DNA of 64,000 bases. Source: Tubulanus polymorphus (Eukaryota > Nemertea > Palaeonemertea > Tubulaniformes > Tubulanidae). Under the pieces are notes generated by a model. It ran no database searches. It saw nothing but the letters and a program-made list of their open reading frames with translations, and was not told the origin of the DNA. Where the stretch lies: positions 10,388,231-10,452,230 of the forward strand of contig NC_134033.1 of the NCBI RefSeq assembly GCF_964204645.1, written 5' to 3'. This document shows positions 33,303 to 42,585 of the stretch, in pieces (the first letter of the stretch is position 1; each line of letters begins with the position of its first letter). The position numbers and the translations under genes were made by a program.

Positions 33303-33671
33303 TTAATCCATTTTTTTTATTATCAATTTTGGAATTTCAGAAGTATTTTCATTTTTGATAGCAGTTGTTTCAGAATTATTACTATCATGAATTTTATTTG
33401 ATTTCTTATACCAATTACACCCAATCAAAATGAATACAATTACAAATCCAACTGTAAAATATAGATATTTATCAAATATTCTACTATCAGAAGGAGTAGA
33501 AATAACAATATTTTCACCATTTTTATTAACATTTTTATTACTTATTTTTTCTTTTACAGCTTTTTTATATTCTTGTGATTTAATTCCTAATTGTCGAGAC
33601 CATTCAATTTGTTTCTGAGTTCTCGGTTTTTTCTTCACAGTTAATTCCTTCACTTCTTTCACTTCGCTCAT
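33303..33671 (-). CDS. Polinton small transmembrane protein (122 aa)
   Basis: The basic N-terminus with RTQKQIEWSRQLGIKSQEYKKAVKEK recurs in Polinton proteins (family recollection). One membrane helix lies at about residues 69-86 (YLYFTVGFVIVFILIGC), followed by a polar tail. The start is in ATAATAAATG. Its first 68 bases overlap the end of the upstream gene in another frame. It is probably a virion membrane or structural component. Confidence 0.75.
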   Translation of the reverse strand: MSEVKEVKELTVKKKPRTQKQIEWSRQLGIKSQEYKKAVKEKISNKNVNKNGENIVISTPSDSRIFDKYLYFTVGFVIVFILIGCNWYKKSNKIHDSNNSETTAIKNENTSEIPKLIIKKMD

Positions 33672-34209
33672 TTATTATAGAAATATTTTTACTTTCAATA
33701 TTTGAAAATGTTATAACCCCGGTTGATAATAATGTCATAAATCCACCTAATTGAAATGATAAATATCCAATCCACTTATTTAATTCAGTCATAACTAAAT
33801 AATCATTTTTTAAATCGGAATATAATCTATTTTCATCTTCAATTGGTAGTATATAATTACATAATTTACTATAACCTTTTACTACATTTTCTGATATCGC
33901 GTCATTAATTTTAGCTGTTCTCGCGGCTTCATAAATCTTAAATAATCTAATAATTTCAACTGATTTCATTGTATCTAATTCATTATAAGTTAAATTTTTA
34001 TCAACAAATTTTTTACATTTTCCAGATGCTATTAATATTTCTAATTGATGTTTGCAATAAAGATAATATTCATAATTATTATTTGTTGTAACATTATTTA
34101 AAGCACCATCATCTGGAGTTAATTTTGTTTCTGTTATTCCTAAATCATCTAAAGTTTTTTCAATTGGAACATCACCATTTTTAGATTTTATTTTCTTTTC
34201 ACCTCCCAT
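33604..34209 (-). CDS. Polinton membrane-associated protein (201 aa)
   Basis: Acidic N-terminus; helical middle (YYLYCKHQLEILIASGKCKKF, RLFKIYEAARTAKINDAI); one hydrophobic helix at about 147-168 (WIGYLSFQLGGFMTLLSTGVI). The start codon is in TTTTATAAATG. No enzymatic motif is seen. A structural role is inferred from position between the other structural genes. Confidence 0.75.
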   Translation of the reverse strand: MGGEKKIKSKNGDVPIEKTLDDLGITETKLTPDDGALNNVTTNNNYEYYLYCKHQLEILIASGKCKKFVDKNLTYNELDTMKSVEIIRLFKIYEAARTAKINDAISENVVKGYSKLCNYILPIEDENRLYSDLKNDYLVMTELNKWIGYLSFQLGGFMTLLSTGVITFSNIESKNISIINERSERSEGINCEEKTENSETN

Positions 34210-34240
34210 TTATAAAACAAATAAATTAGTTGTGTTGTTG

Positions 34241-34500
34241 CAACTAGAATTCAACTAGAATGTAATTAGAATTCAACTAGATTAACAAGCTAGTTGAAAT
34301 ATTGTTGTTTTTGTTTATTTCTTGTTAAATCTAGTTGATTTTTGTTCCAACTACTAACAACTAGAATTCAACTAGAATGTAACTAGAATTAAACTAGATT
34401 AACAAGCTAGTTAAAATATTGTTAAATCTATTTGATTTTTGTTACAACTACTAATAACTAGAATTCAACTAGAATTCAACTAGATTAACAAACTAATTGA
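34241..34500. repeat. Iteron-like array inside the Polinton
   Basis: Three units begin at about 34241, 34358 and 34455 (spacing 117 and about 97; the first has a 20-bp T-rich insertion). Each unit contains two or three ACTAGAATTCA-type words, ATTAACAAGCTAGTT and CTACTA. The array fills the largest non-coding gap of the element, between the ATPase gene and its downstream neighbour. It could be a replication, packaging or regulatory site; nothing proves which. Confidence 0.8.
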
Positions 34501-34502
34501 AT

Positions 34503-35111
34503 TTAAATAAATTCATATTTAAATGGGTGTTGTAATCTAAATAGTAATTTTGATCTTTTAATATTTTTCAACTTATCCATATATTCATTATGTAAATCAT
34601 GTGGAATAATATCATTTTCCTCAAGTGCATTTTTCATCGATTTTCTATCTTTATTGTGGAATAAAACTAGAAATCTAATGTTTTCTCTAAAGTCTTTAAC
34701 AATTGAATTATATTTTTGATTTAAAACCCAAGTTGTTATCCCAAAATGTCTCCCAGAGAAAGCTAAATAACATAACTCACTTTCTCTAATTTTAGAATCA
34801 TGTAAATTTGCGCAATCATCTATGATAAATAATGTATTTGATCCTTTATAAATATCAATTGCTATTTTTATACAATTATCTAAATTTTCTTTTACTGTTT
34901 TAGGATCTAATATAATAAATTTATTATTCCTAGTAATATTTCTATCATAAGTTTGATTAAATTCATATGTTGGACAAAATAATACTATATTATCAAAATA
35001 GTTTTCATAAACAGTTTCTAATAAATATAATATAAAATAAGTTTTTCCACAATTTGTTACACCAGAAATTAACATATTATGAGGCTCAAATATAAATAAT
35101 TCCTTATTCAT
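34503..35111 (-). CDS. Genome-packaging ATPase, FtsK/HerA (A32-like) type
   Basis: 202 aa. Walker A GVTNCGKT at residues 17-24 and Walker B LFIIDDC at 94-100, then SGRHFGITTWVLNQKYNSI, the sensor-like stretch of A32-type ATPases. It pumps viral DNA into capsids in related viruses (family knowledge). The start codon directly follows the integrase stop codon and the ATAAATG motif overlaps that stop. Length is normal for Polintons. Confidence 0.92.
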   Translation of the reverse strand: MNKELFIFEPHNMLISGVTNCGKTYFILYLLETVYENYFDNIVLFCPTYEFNQTYDRNITRNNKFIILDPKTVKENLDNCIKIAIDIYKGSNTLFIIDDCANLHDSKIRESELCYLAFSGRHFGITTWVLNQKYNSIVKDFRENIRFLVLFHNKDRKSMKNALEENDIIPHDLHNEYMDKLKNIKRSKLLFRLQHPFKYEFI

Positions 35112-36239
35112 TTATATATTTTTAATTTTACTTGATAATATCCATTCATTGAATTTATCTGGCCATCCAACCCATTTTACTAAAGAATATTTTTTTCTTT
35201 TAACAGTTTTTGTTTTTAGTACTTTTTCAATTTTATATTCTTGTTCTAGATTTTCAGTAGTTAAACTTAATTCTTCTTCATAAAAGTAGCCATCAACTTC
35301 TTCACCATTTAAATCTTCTAATTTATAGACATATGGTTTTGTTGTTATTACCTTTTTTATTTTATATATTTCTCTAGTAAAATTTCGATCGCATCCTTTA
35401 TCAAATATCTTTTTATACTTAGAAATTCTAACATTTTGACCAACTTTAAATTTAGGTTCACCAAAATCATCTACAAGAAATGCTCCATATAAATTATTCC
35501 AAACAATTTCAGCATTTTCAGGTTTTCTAGCATCAATAGGTTTCATTCCAATAGAAGAATGATAAGAATTATTATATCCTTCTATCAATTTTGGCAAAAC
35601 ATCAATCCATTTAAAAGTATTATTTGCTGTAAAATATTTCCACATTCTTGTTCTTAATGTTCTATTAAATCGTTCAACAACTGCTGCTTTTTTATCTGAT
35701 TTTGTTGAAAAATATTTAATATTATGATTATCTAAGAGTTCATGAACAAGTGAATTATCAAACTCTTTTCCATCATCAAATTGTATTTTTTCTGGTTTTA
35801 GTTTATCATCCGAAAGAAATTTTCTTAAAACATTTGATGTTTGTACAGCATCTTTTCTATAAAGTGGGAAGCTCCATACATAACGACTAAAAATATCAAT
35901 TATATTCAATAACCACCAATAATCATCATTATCTTTCTTAACATTTTTCATATCAATTAAATCTCCTTGCCACTGTTGATCTACATAACTTACCATAGTT
36001 TTACGAGTTTTATATTTTCTAACAATTTTTTTATGTGTTGTATATGTTGGTTGTTCTAACATAAATTCATTTATATCTTTATATTTAACTAAATTTTGTG
36101 GGATTATCTTATCTAATTTATCTTGTTTTACTTTACGCCATATATTTTTAGTAGAAGAATAAGCAACCGAACTCTCAGGGTTGTAATATAAATTTCTTAA
36201 ATATTGTTCTTTAGTATTAGGAGTTTTTTTACCACTCAT
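35112..36239 (-). CDS. Retroviral-type integrase with C-terminal chromodomain
   Basis: 375 aa. The DDE catalytic triad is visible as D93 (WQGDLIDM), D155 (QFDDGKEF) and E189 (VVERFNRT). An SH3-like stretch follows. A chromodomain (about residues 334-375: YKIEKVLKTKTVKRKKYSLVKW to WGWP..NEW-type VGWPDKFNEW) ends the protein. It integrates the element and produces the 6-bp duplication. The chromodomain may steer insertion to marked chromatin (known for chromodomain integrases; inference here). The frame is intact. Confidence 0.95.
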   Translation of the reverse strand: MSGKKTPNTKEQYLRNLYYNPESSVAYSSTKNIWRKVKQDKLDKIIPQNLVKYKDINEFMLEQPTYTTHKKIVRKYKTRKTMVSYVDQQWQGDLIDMKNVKKDNDDYWWLLNIIDIFSRYVWSFPLYRKDAVQTSNVLRKFLSDDKLKPEKIQFDDGKEFDNSLVHELLDNHNIKYFSTKSDKKAAVVERFNRTLRTRMWKYFTANNTFKWIDVLPKLIEGYNNSYHSSIGMKPIDARKPENAEIVWNNLYGAFLVDDFGEPKFKVGQNVRISKYKKIFDKGCDRNFTREIYKIKKVITTKPYVYKLEDLNGEEVDGYFYEEELSLTTENLEQEYKIEKVLKTKTVKRKKYSLVKWVGWPDKFNEWILSSKIKNI

Positions 36240-36269
36240 TTATATATCCTTAATTTTAACTTTATATTT

Positions 36270-37517
36270 CTAATATTGAATACTATCTAATTGTGAATTT
36301 ACAATATTTAATTGTGCGTCAGATATAATATAAATGTGCATTTTAAAATTTTTGATTCCTTTATTCTTTTTCATGAATAATTGTATTCCATCTTTAGTGT
36401 TCTGTAGTTTTTTTCCAGAACCATGTAATAAGTTATCTTCAGTTGTTCTAAAATCTAACCATAATGCATATTTATTACCGGTATAATAATCAATTTGATT
36501 AATGTTACAATTTTCAGATGATTTCACTTTTTCATTCATAAAATGTTTTCTAATTTCTGGCCATTGATCAATCATTCTCATTCCTTGACAAAATATTTTA
36601 TTCGCTATTCCTTCGATAGTTATTTCTACTTTTGTTATTTCAGGATTATAATAATTATCAACATTTATTGCACCATTAGAATATGTTGCAATAGTAAAAA
36701 ATATTAATATACCTTTAATAGATCTTCTAGGAAAGTTAATATTCTCATTTATTATTTCATCATTTGCATTAATAGTTACAGTTTTAAATTTATCAATATA
36801 ATCATATAATAATGAAAATCCTTGATTGTATTGAGTTTGAATTGTGCTAGCAATATTTTCATTAGTTATTGTGTTATATTCTAAACATATATTCGATAAT
36901 TTATAACTCATATCTTTAACAACGCTAGATAATACAATTTCATTTACAGGAGCAAATGTTATCTCAAATATAATATCTTCTTGAATTGCGTATTTATATA
37001 AAGGTGCATTATTATTTATCAATTCAAAGTCTAATGGAATTTTATATTTGCTTCCATAAATCTTTTTAATCAAATTATCTGTGGCACGAGTTACTACTGC
37101 ATTATTGGCTTCAGATCTTAATTTATTATGGTTTTCCGATTGGATGCCTTGAAATATCATATTATTTCTATTTTCTTTAGTTAACCATAAATCTTTATAA
37201 TGCATAAATAAATTATAATCATCTAATGAGAAAACTGTTTCCGGACCAATCTTTATTGTTAACTTTTTAATCAAATATCTTCCAACATTATCAACAACAT
37301 AATTGTTATCATGGCCAGTTACTTTTATATCGGCTGATAAATAAATACTGTTTGGAACATAAAAAGTATTTTGTGTTAATCGAGGGATTCTAACATATAA
37401 AGTTTCATCGGGATTAATATTTGAAGGGTTATGAGTAATTATATGATGTGATCTTTCTGCTTTAATAGCATTAGATATTCTATGATTCTTCGAAGGACTT
37501 ATATAACTCCCACTCAT
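36270..37517 (-). CDS. Predicted major capsid protein (double jelly roll)
   Basis: 415 aa, beta-rich. It has the FPRRSIKGILIFF segment and YYNPEITKVEITIEGIANKIFCQGM, which match the pattern I know from Polinton and adintovirus hexon-like proteins. It forms the capsid lattice in related viruses. Start in TAATTTTTTTGTTAAATAAATG-like context (promoter motif). Length is on the short side of normal. Assignment rests on pattern and on its place next to integrase and ATPase. Confidence 0.8.
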   Translation of the reverse strand: MSGSYISPSKNHRISNAIKAERSHHIITHNPSNINPDETLYVRIPRLTQNTFYVPNSIYLSADIKVTGHDNNYVVDNVGRYLIKKLTIKIGPETVFSLDDYNLFMHYKDLWLTKENRNNMIFQGIQSENHNKLRSEANNAVVTRATDNLIKKIYGSKYKIPLDFELINNNAPLYKYAIQEDIIFEITFAPVNEIVLSSVVKDMSYKLSNICLEYNTITNENIASTIQTQYNQGFSLLYDYIDKFKTVTINANDEIINENINFPRRSIKGILIFFTIATYSNGAINVDNYYNPEITKVEITIEGIANKIFCQGMRMIDQWPEIRKHFMNEKVKSSENCNINQIDYYTGNKYALWLDFRTTEDNLLHGSGKKLQNTKDGIQLFMKKNKGIKNFKMHIYIISDAQLNIVNSQLDSIQY

Positions 37518-37561
37518 TTATTTAACAAAAAAATTAATTATTTATTTTTTGATATCATGGT

Positions 37562-38356
37562 TTACTTGATATTTTTTGATATCATATTTACTAAACCAAA
37601 AATAATAGCACTTACAACTGTAATTAAAAATAAAATAATATGTTCAGCAGCAAAGTTAATAATGTTTCCTGCAGATTTCAATATAAAACCAACAATTGAA
37701 GCAATAACTCCTGGTAAAGCTGCAGCAGATTTCTTTGATAGTTCCCATAAATATTTTGCTAATTTCTTTAAACCATCCTTAACTTTATCTTGTATAGAAT
37801 TATTACCTGGAGGTTTATCTGGTTTGTTAGGAGTGGGAGTAGGAGTAGATTTCAAAGCATTTGATATAGCTAAACCTATTGTTGTAAATAACATAGTAAC
37901 AGATGTTAGAATTGAAAGAATTGTTATTCCTTCTAATTTAAATAATAATTTTATTCTGTCTTTCAATGATATTTTAGAATCTGGTTTTATCAACAAATCT
38001 TTAAAAATAACTTTTAATCTATTAATATTATAATCATATGATTTTAACAATAATTTAATTTCTTCTTTTTGTAATTCTATGTTATATTCTAAATCATCTT
38101 TTTCTTTTTCTAAACGTAATTCTTTTTGCCTATATTCTATTTCATCAATTACTTGATGATCTAAATCAGACTTTAATTGTTCTATTTCTTTATTTTTATC
38201 AGTTAATTCTTTTTCTAAAGTTCTAATTTTAAAATCTCTTATACTTTTATTATGTGCAATTTTATCAGATGCAAGTCTTATACTAATAATTTCTCTAATT
38301 GCTTTATCAGAAAATATATTTAAATCTTCTAATTGTTGATTTGTCAAGTAATCCAT
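37562..38356 (-). CDS. Coiled-coil, proline-rich, multi-helix membrane protein (264 codons)
   Basis: Long coiled coil at about 30-110 (rich in Lys/Glu/Leu), a membrane helix at about 144-168, a TPTPTPNKPDKPP linker, then ALPGVIASIVGFILKSAG and a terminal hydrophobic helix; this layout recurs in Polintons. Its ATG (ACCAAATGG) lacks the ATAAATG motif present at almost every other gene, and it overlaps the upstream frame by 50 bp. In the decayed relative at 4.7 kb both parts lie in one frame. The true protein is therefore probably a fusion with the upstream 228-codon frame. Confidence 0.75.
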   Translation of the reverse strand: MDYLTNQQLEDLNIFSDKAIREIISIRLASDKIAHNKSIRDFKIRTLEKELTDKNKEIEQLKSDLDHQVIDEIEYRQKELRLEKEKDDLEYNIELQKEEIKLLLKSYDYNINRLKVIFKDLLIKPDSKISLKDRIKLLFKLEGITILSILTSVTMLFTTIGLAISNALKSTPTPTPNKPDKPPGNNSIQDKVKDGLKKLAKYLWELSKKSAAALPGVIASIVGFILKSAGNIINFAAEHIILFLITVVSAIIFGLVNMISKNIK

Positions 38357-38993
38357 TTGGTAAAAGTTTTACAGTTTGAACTTTATTTGATTTAAGTTTA
38401 CTATTTTTGGAAGTTATATTCTGTTCAGAAGTTGTTTCTGTTTCTAAATTTTCATTAATTATCTTAAAAAATTTAGCATTTCTTTGTTTAAATTCTTTTA
38501 TATTATAATCTCTTTCTTCTTGTGTAACATCAATTATAGCATCATTTTTTATTTTCTTAATTCTAGATTGTTCTAATAAATTAAAAGTTGATTGTGTTAT
38601 TATTTTATCACTATTTTTAAGATTTGAAATCTTAAAATAATAGTCGCCTTTCAATTTCCAATAATATTCACCATTTAAAAATTTTAAATCTTCTACTAAA
38701 TGATCCATACCTTTATTTGTTATATTGAAACCAGATTTTTCTAATATTGGTTTAAATTTATGAATAATTTCATTATAATTGTATTCTTTTTCTGTTATTT
38801 CTGGTACTTCATTTTCAATACTTATCTTTGAACGTGCTTTGTCAATAAATTGGGGTGTAGTTAAATTAGAATTATGTGCTGATTCATTACCATCATTAAA
38901 ACTTGTTTCATCAAAATCAGGTGGTTGTTCATCAGTTATACCAGGTTCATCAAAAGGATCCATTCCAATATCTTCTACACCTTCTACATCCAT
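38307..38993 (-). CDS. Polinton structural protein, probable N-terminal part of the fusion
   Basis: 228 codons. The acidic N-terminus (MDPFDEPGITDEQPPDFDE) is followed by a mixed alpha/beta region with GFNITNKGMDHLVEDLKFLNGEYYW. The last about 16 residues differ from the relic and look like an out-of-frame tail, suggesting an indel near 38335-38345. Promoter motif TATATAAATG at its start. No enzymatic motif. Confidence 0.7.
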   Translation of the reverse strand: MDVEGVEDIGMDPFDEPGITDEQPPDFDETSFNDGNESAHNSNLTTPQFIDKARSKISIENEVPEITEKEYNYNEIIHKFKPILEKSGFNITNKGMDHLVEDLKFLNGEYYWKLKGDYYFKISNLKNSDKIITQSTFNLLEQSRIKKIKNDAIIDVTQEERDYNIKEFKQRNAKFFKIINENLETETTSEQNITSKNSKLKSNKVQTVKLLPNGLLDKSTIRRFKYIF

Positions 38994-39009
38994 TTATATA
39001 ATAAAAAAA

Positions 39010-40311
39010 TTAAAATTTAAAATATAATATTCCTCCGATTACAATTCCTATACAAGTTATAGCTAATTTAGTATTTTCATGGGATTTATTATCATCATTT
39101 AGTTTAATTATATCATGTTGAATATTATCAGTTCTATTATTTTCTGATGTATTATAATCTTTTATTTTAGAATCATTATTTAATTTAATATTCTTAGTTT
39201 TAGTTTCTGTTGATTGAATGTGTTTTTTATTTTTTTCACCTTCCATTAAACTTGGAGCAGTAATAATCTTTTTATTTATATCATTCAATCCAAATGAATT
39301 ATTTATTGTTGCAGTTTTAATTAGATTATTATAACCAATTATATTTCCCATCTTCAATACTAAATCATTAGAAATAATTAATAGATTAGGGCCTATACAA
39401 TAATTAAGTCTTACATGAGATTTATCTAAATAATTTTGATATCTTATAATGTTTTCTGGAATCGATCTATTTTTATCATTATGAATTGAATCTTCAAATA
39501 AAACTTTAAACTGTTTCTGCGCATCGAATGAAGTGTTATCATTTCCAATTATTGGGGATCTTGTTTCAACTTGAGCGCCTAAAATACATATCAAATAAAT
39601 TCTAATAGATTGATTTATTCTTTGTATACCTGATTTTGTAAAACCTTCACTATTTTCTAAAATGAAATTAACCCAACCATTATTATTATCAATTTTATAA
39701 TTATGATAAGCTGAAATTCTATGCATATAATCAATTCTTTTTATTTCATACTCTTCACCAACACCTTGCAATTTACCATGCGCTCTAAAATCGGAATTAA
39801 TATTTATATTAAATTCATTACATATTTTATAAAACTTGGATATATTAATATTATTATCCAATTCTTTAAAATATTTAGACCCAGGTAAAGGACATTCTAA
39901 TTCATTTAATATTATTCTGATTTGAAAATATGTGTGAAATCTAAATATTGTGTGAATTAATTTTAAATCAGAATACTTCAAATTTTTATCTAAGTTATTT
40001 AAATGATCATTCCAACTAATTCCACATCCTGTTGTTGCACAATAAACAGCAAAATTTAATTGATTCTGCCAATATTTCATATTAGATTTTACTTTATATA
40101 TATGATATTCATCTCGAGTAAAAGTAACTTCATATGTATTAAATATATTTTCCATTTTAGAAATAAAAAACTGTGATTCATTAACATAAATTTCTAAATT
40201 AGTTAATGAATTTAAAACTATATTTTTATATGTAATATTTTTCTTAAAATCTATTGCTGGAATATTATATTTAATTGATTTATTATATTGGAAAGCTTTT
40301 GGAAACCCCAT
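39010..40311 (-). CDS. Conserved Polinton protein of unknown role (433 aa)
   Basis: Contains YWQNQLNFAVYCATTGCGISWNDHLN, FHTYFQIRIILNELECPLPG and QRINQSIRIYLICILGAQVETRSPIIG, which I recognise as a widely shared Polinton protein without known function. A polar linker and a C-terminal membrane helix (LAITCIGIVIGGILYF, about residues 415-431) suggest anchoring. A broken homologue sits at 5100-5556. Start in TATATAAATG. Confidence 0.8.
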   Translation of the reverse strand: MGFPKAFQYNKSIKYNIPAIDFKKNITYKNIVLNSLTNLEIYVNESQFFISKMENIFNTYEVTFTRDEYHIYKVKSNMKYWQNQLNFAVYCATTGCGISWNDHLNNLDKNLKYSDLKLIHTIFRFHTYFQIRIILNELECPLPGSKYFKELDNNINISKFYKICNEFNININSDFRAHGKLQGVGEEYEIKRIDYMHRISAYHNYKIDNNNGWVNFILENSEGFTKSGIQRINQSIRIYLICILGAQVETRSPIIGNDNTSFDAQKQFKVLFEDSIHNDKNRSIPENIIRYQNYLDKSHVRLNYCIGPNLLIISNDLVLKMGNIIGYNNLIKTATINNSFGLNDINKKIITAPSLMEGEKNKKHIQSTETKTKNIKLNNDSKIKDYNTSENNRTDNIQHDIIKLNDDNKSHENTKLAITCIGIVIGGILYFKF

Positions 40312-40327
40312 TTATATAACTAAAAAA

Positions 40328-40762
40328 TTAATAATTTATTAATTCTTTTAATAATTTATCTTGTTCTTCAACTGTTATATGACCATTTAAACTTATTATA
40401 TAATCTAGTGTATTCTTTAATTTATTAATTTCTTTTATATTAGTTTTGATTTTTTCTTTATTACTTTTTATATTTAATTTTGAACTTATACCAGTTAAAA
40501 CACTTGAACTTAATCCTAATACACCAATTGATATAGCTAAAGGTGTTAATGGGCTGAATATAGCTAGAAATGTTATTACAGAACTAATTGTAACCGAACC
40601 ACTTATAATCAAATAATATATAATTTTACTTTTTAGATATTTTTTCTTTTTTATCTTTAAGTCACTTTCAAATTCTAATATTTGTTTTTCTAAATATGTT
40701 TTTAATTTAGTTTTATTTATATCATGAGGAATAATATCAATACTATCAACTTTATCTTCCAT
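40328..40762 (-). CDS. Polinton two-helix membrane protein (144 aa)
   Basis: N-terminal coiled coil, paired hydrophobic helices at about 46-92 (IIYYLIISGSVTISSVITFLAIF and LTPLAISIGVLGLSSSVLTGIS), then a Lys-rich coiled coil. The pattern recurs in Polintons. Start in CTAAATAAATG. Confidence 0.75.
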   Translation of the reverse strand: MEDKVDSIDIIPHDINKTKLKTYLEKQILEFESDLKIKKKKYLKSKIIYYLIISGSVTISSVITFLAIFSPLTPLAISIGVLGLSSSVLTGISSKLNIKSNKEKIKTNIKEINKLKNTLDYIISLNGHITVEEQDKLLKELINY

Positions 40763-40781
40763 TTATTTAGAATAAAAATTA

Positions 40782-41204
40782 CTAATTAGTAAACTTATAA
40801 GCAACAAATATAACAATAACAGTTCCACCTAAAATCCATATTATTTCATATTTCTGTTGTTCTTTACTTGGGGTATAATAATCTGATAATTTAGGTTTGT
40901 ATAGATGTAATTTTTCTTTATTTGTTACTGCGTTATATAAACTCATTGCATCATCAACTGATTGAAAATCTCTATGTGAAATCTTCTGATCATATAATTC
41001 TTTATTGATGTAATCCATATAGTTTTGCCTCTTTTCTCTATATTCTTCTGCAGCTTTATTGTATTTCTCTAACGCTAAGTTATGTCTTCTTTGTTCTCCT
41101 AATGAACTATTTTTATCAATACGTTTAAATAAATAACCACCACCAGTAAATGCTAAAGCGTTAACAATTGCCGATCCTATAATAGTTATAATTGCAGAAG
41201 CCAT
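40782..41204 (-). CDS. Polinton membrane protein with central helical domain (140 aa)
   Basis: N-terminal hydrophobic segment with ALAFTGGGYLFKRI; basic, helical centre (RRHNLALEKYNKAAEEYREKRQNYMDYIN); LSDYYTPSKEQQKYE; C-terminal membrane helix (IIWILGGTVIVIFVAYKF). Conserved in many Polintons by recollection, probably virion-associated. Start in GTTAAATAAATG. Confidence 0.78.
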   Translation of the reverse strand: MASAIITIIGSAIVNALAFTGGGYLFKRIDKNSSLGEQRRHNLALEKYNKAAEEYREKRQNYMDYINKELYDQKISHRDFQSVDDAMSLYNAVTNKEKLHLYKPKLSDYYTPSKEQQKYEIIWILGGTVIVIFVAYKFTN

Positions 41205-41228
41205 TTATTTAACAAAAAAATTATGCAT

Positions 41229-41450
41229 TTATATGGGAGGAATATATTTTTGTTTTTCCAAATAATCAATAGTTAAATTAGATAAAGTAACTGCTAATGT
41301 TAACTTTAAAATATCATTTATATCAAATCTATCAACATTAACACTTCCCATTTTGAATACTTTTTTTAATACCATTGAATAACCAACAGTTCCAACTGAT
41401 AGTAATGAGCCATTATATAATCCAGTTATTATCCACTTATTATCACTCAT
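41229..41450 (-). CDS. Polinton small membrane protein (73 aa)
   Basis: Two weakly hydrophobic helices with SVGTVGYSMVLKKVFKMG and DILKLTLAVTLSNLTIDYL. A very short but recurrent Polinton protein. Start in ATTAATAAATG, 3 bp from the upstream stop. Confidence 0.72.
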   Translation of the reverse strand: MSDNKWIITGLYNGSLLSVGTVGYSMVLKKVFKMGSVNVDRFDINDILKLTLAVTLSNLTIDYLEKQKYIPPI

Positions 41451-41453
41451 TTA

Positions 41454-41810
41454 TTAATCAAAAAAATTACTATCATCAAAATATTTAGTTAACTTATTTA
41501 TGATTAATTCAACATTTATTTCATTACTAGTTTTATGATTATCATATATTTCAATTATTATTTTTTTAATATCATCGATGATAAAATCTTCATCTAATTC
41601 ATAAAATCTTAAAGATTCTCTAATTAAATTAGTAATGTTTTCTACATTTAAAATTTCTTTATCTATTGTTGTTTCATACTCAAATGTTGTTTCATTAGAA
41701 AATGCAATATTTTTGATATGTGTTATTACATCATTAATGTTAAATTTCATTTCTTTCTCACGTTTAAAATCAAACCCAAAACATATACTCGGTCCAACAG
41801 TTATATTCAT
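41454..41810 (-). CDS. Polinton protein of unknown function (118 aa)
   Basis: Acidic, helix-rich, no membrane segment, no motif I recognise. Its start lies in CTTTATAAATG and it is packed between a membrane protein and the penton gene, so it is probably real. Confidence 0.6.
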   Translation of the reverse strand: MNITVGPSICFGFDFKREKEMKFNINDVITHIKNIAFSNETTFEYETTIDKEILNVENITNLIRESLRFYELDEDFIIDDIKKIIIEIYDNHKTSNEINVELIINKLTKYFDDSNFFD

Positions 41811-41826
41811 TTATAAAGGTGAAAAA

Positions 41827-42585
41827 TTACTCTTTACATCTTATAACTAATTCATAAATTACAGGAAAGTTATTCAAATCAATTAAATAACCATTATGAT
41901 TTCTTATTTCTAATTTAAAATTATTGAAATGTGGAATACAAGGTTTGAAATCACATTCGGTTAAATTATAATTTATTTGCGTTCCAAATTGTTTGACATT
42001 TTTTAATGGTAAAATATTTAATAAACCAGAATTACAAATTGTATCTTTAGTTGCTTCAAATGTTTTTGTAGGATCGATTAAATTGCAATGAATATAAAAG
42101 TGTGTAAAAGGTATTATATTTGAGTTACCTTCTGCGTATGCTGTAACGGTATCTGGTGCAATTCCTAACAGTTTAGCTAAAGGTTTTCTTATTGTAAATT
42201 TAAATTGTTCGTCATTAGCTAACCTAATCTTTATTTTATTAGAACTAGCACTTTTTAAAATTCTAATACTAAATCCGGAATCACTTCCTAATTTAGCTCG
42301 AGCTTTTCTATTAATTTCTTGTGTTAATGTATCTAAATTATATAATCCTGGTTTTAAATATATAAAAAACCATTTATTCCTTTTTTTGTAAAAGATTGAA
42401 AAAATTAAATGTTCTAGACTTTTATCCGATATATTATAAAAAGAATTACATAAACTTATATTAACTAATTTTAAATCTACACAATTCTTGAATTCTCTAT
42501 CTAATTGTACTAGTAAATTATGAGATTTATAATTTGTAAGTTTTCTAGAATCAATAAATATTCTGTATTCTTTTAATTCTACCAT
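41827..42585 (-). CDS. Predicted minor capsid (penton-like) protein
   Basis: 252 aa, beta-rich. Segments typical of Polinton penton proteins are YRIFIDSRKLTNY..HNLLVQL, LVNISLCNSFYNIS, LKPGLYNLDTLTQEIN, LAKLLGIAPDTV, HFYIHCNLIDPTKTF and KLEIRNHNGYLIDLNNFPVIYELVIR. A single jelly roll is expected. Start in GTTATAAATAATG; it shares a 68-bp divergent promoter gap with the zinc-ribbon gene. Confidence 0.8.
   Translation of the reverse strand: MVELKEYRIFIDSRKLTNYKSHNLLVQLDREFKNCVDLKLVNISLCNSFYNISDKSLEHLIFSIFYKKRNKWFFIYLKPGLYNLDTLTQEINRKARAKLGSDSGFSIRILKSASSNKIKIRLANDEQFKFTIRKPLAKLLGIAPDTVTAYAEGNSNIIPFTHFYIHCNLIDPTKTFEATKDTICNSGLLNILPLKNVKQFGTQINYNLTECDFKPCIPHFNNFKLEIRNHNGYLIDLNNFPVIYELVIRCKE

Noticed and set aside
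37482-38033. 183-codon plus-strand frame inside the Polinton
   Set aside because: Antisense shadow of the coiled-coil membrane protein gene; no ATAAATG start and neighbours all read the other way.
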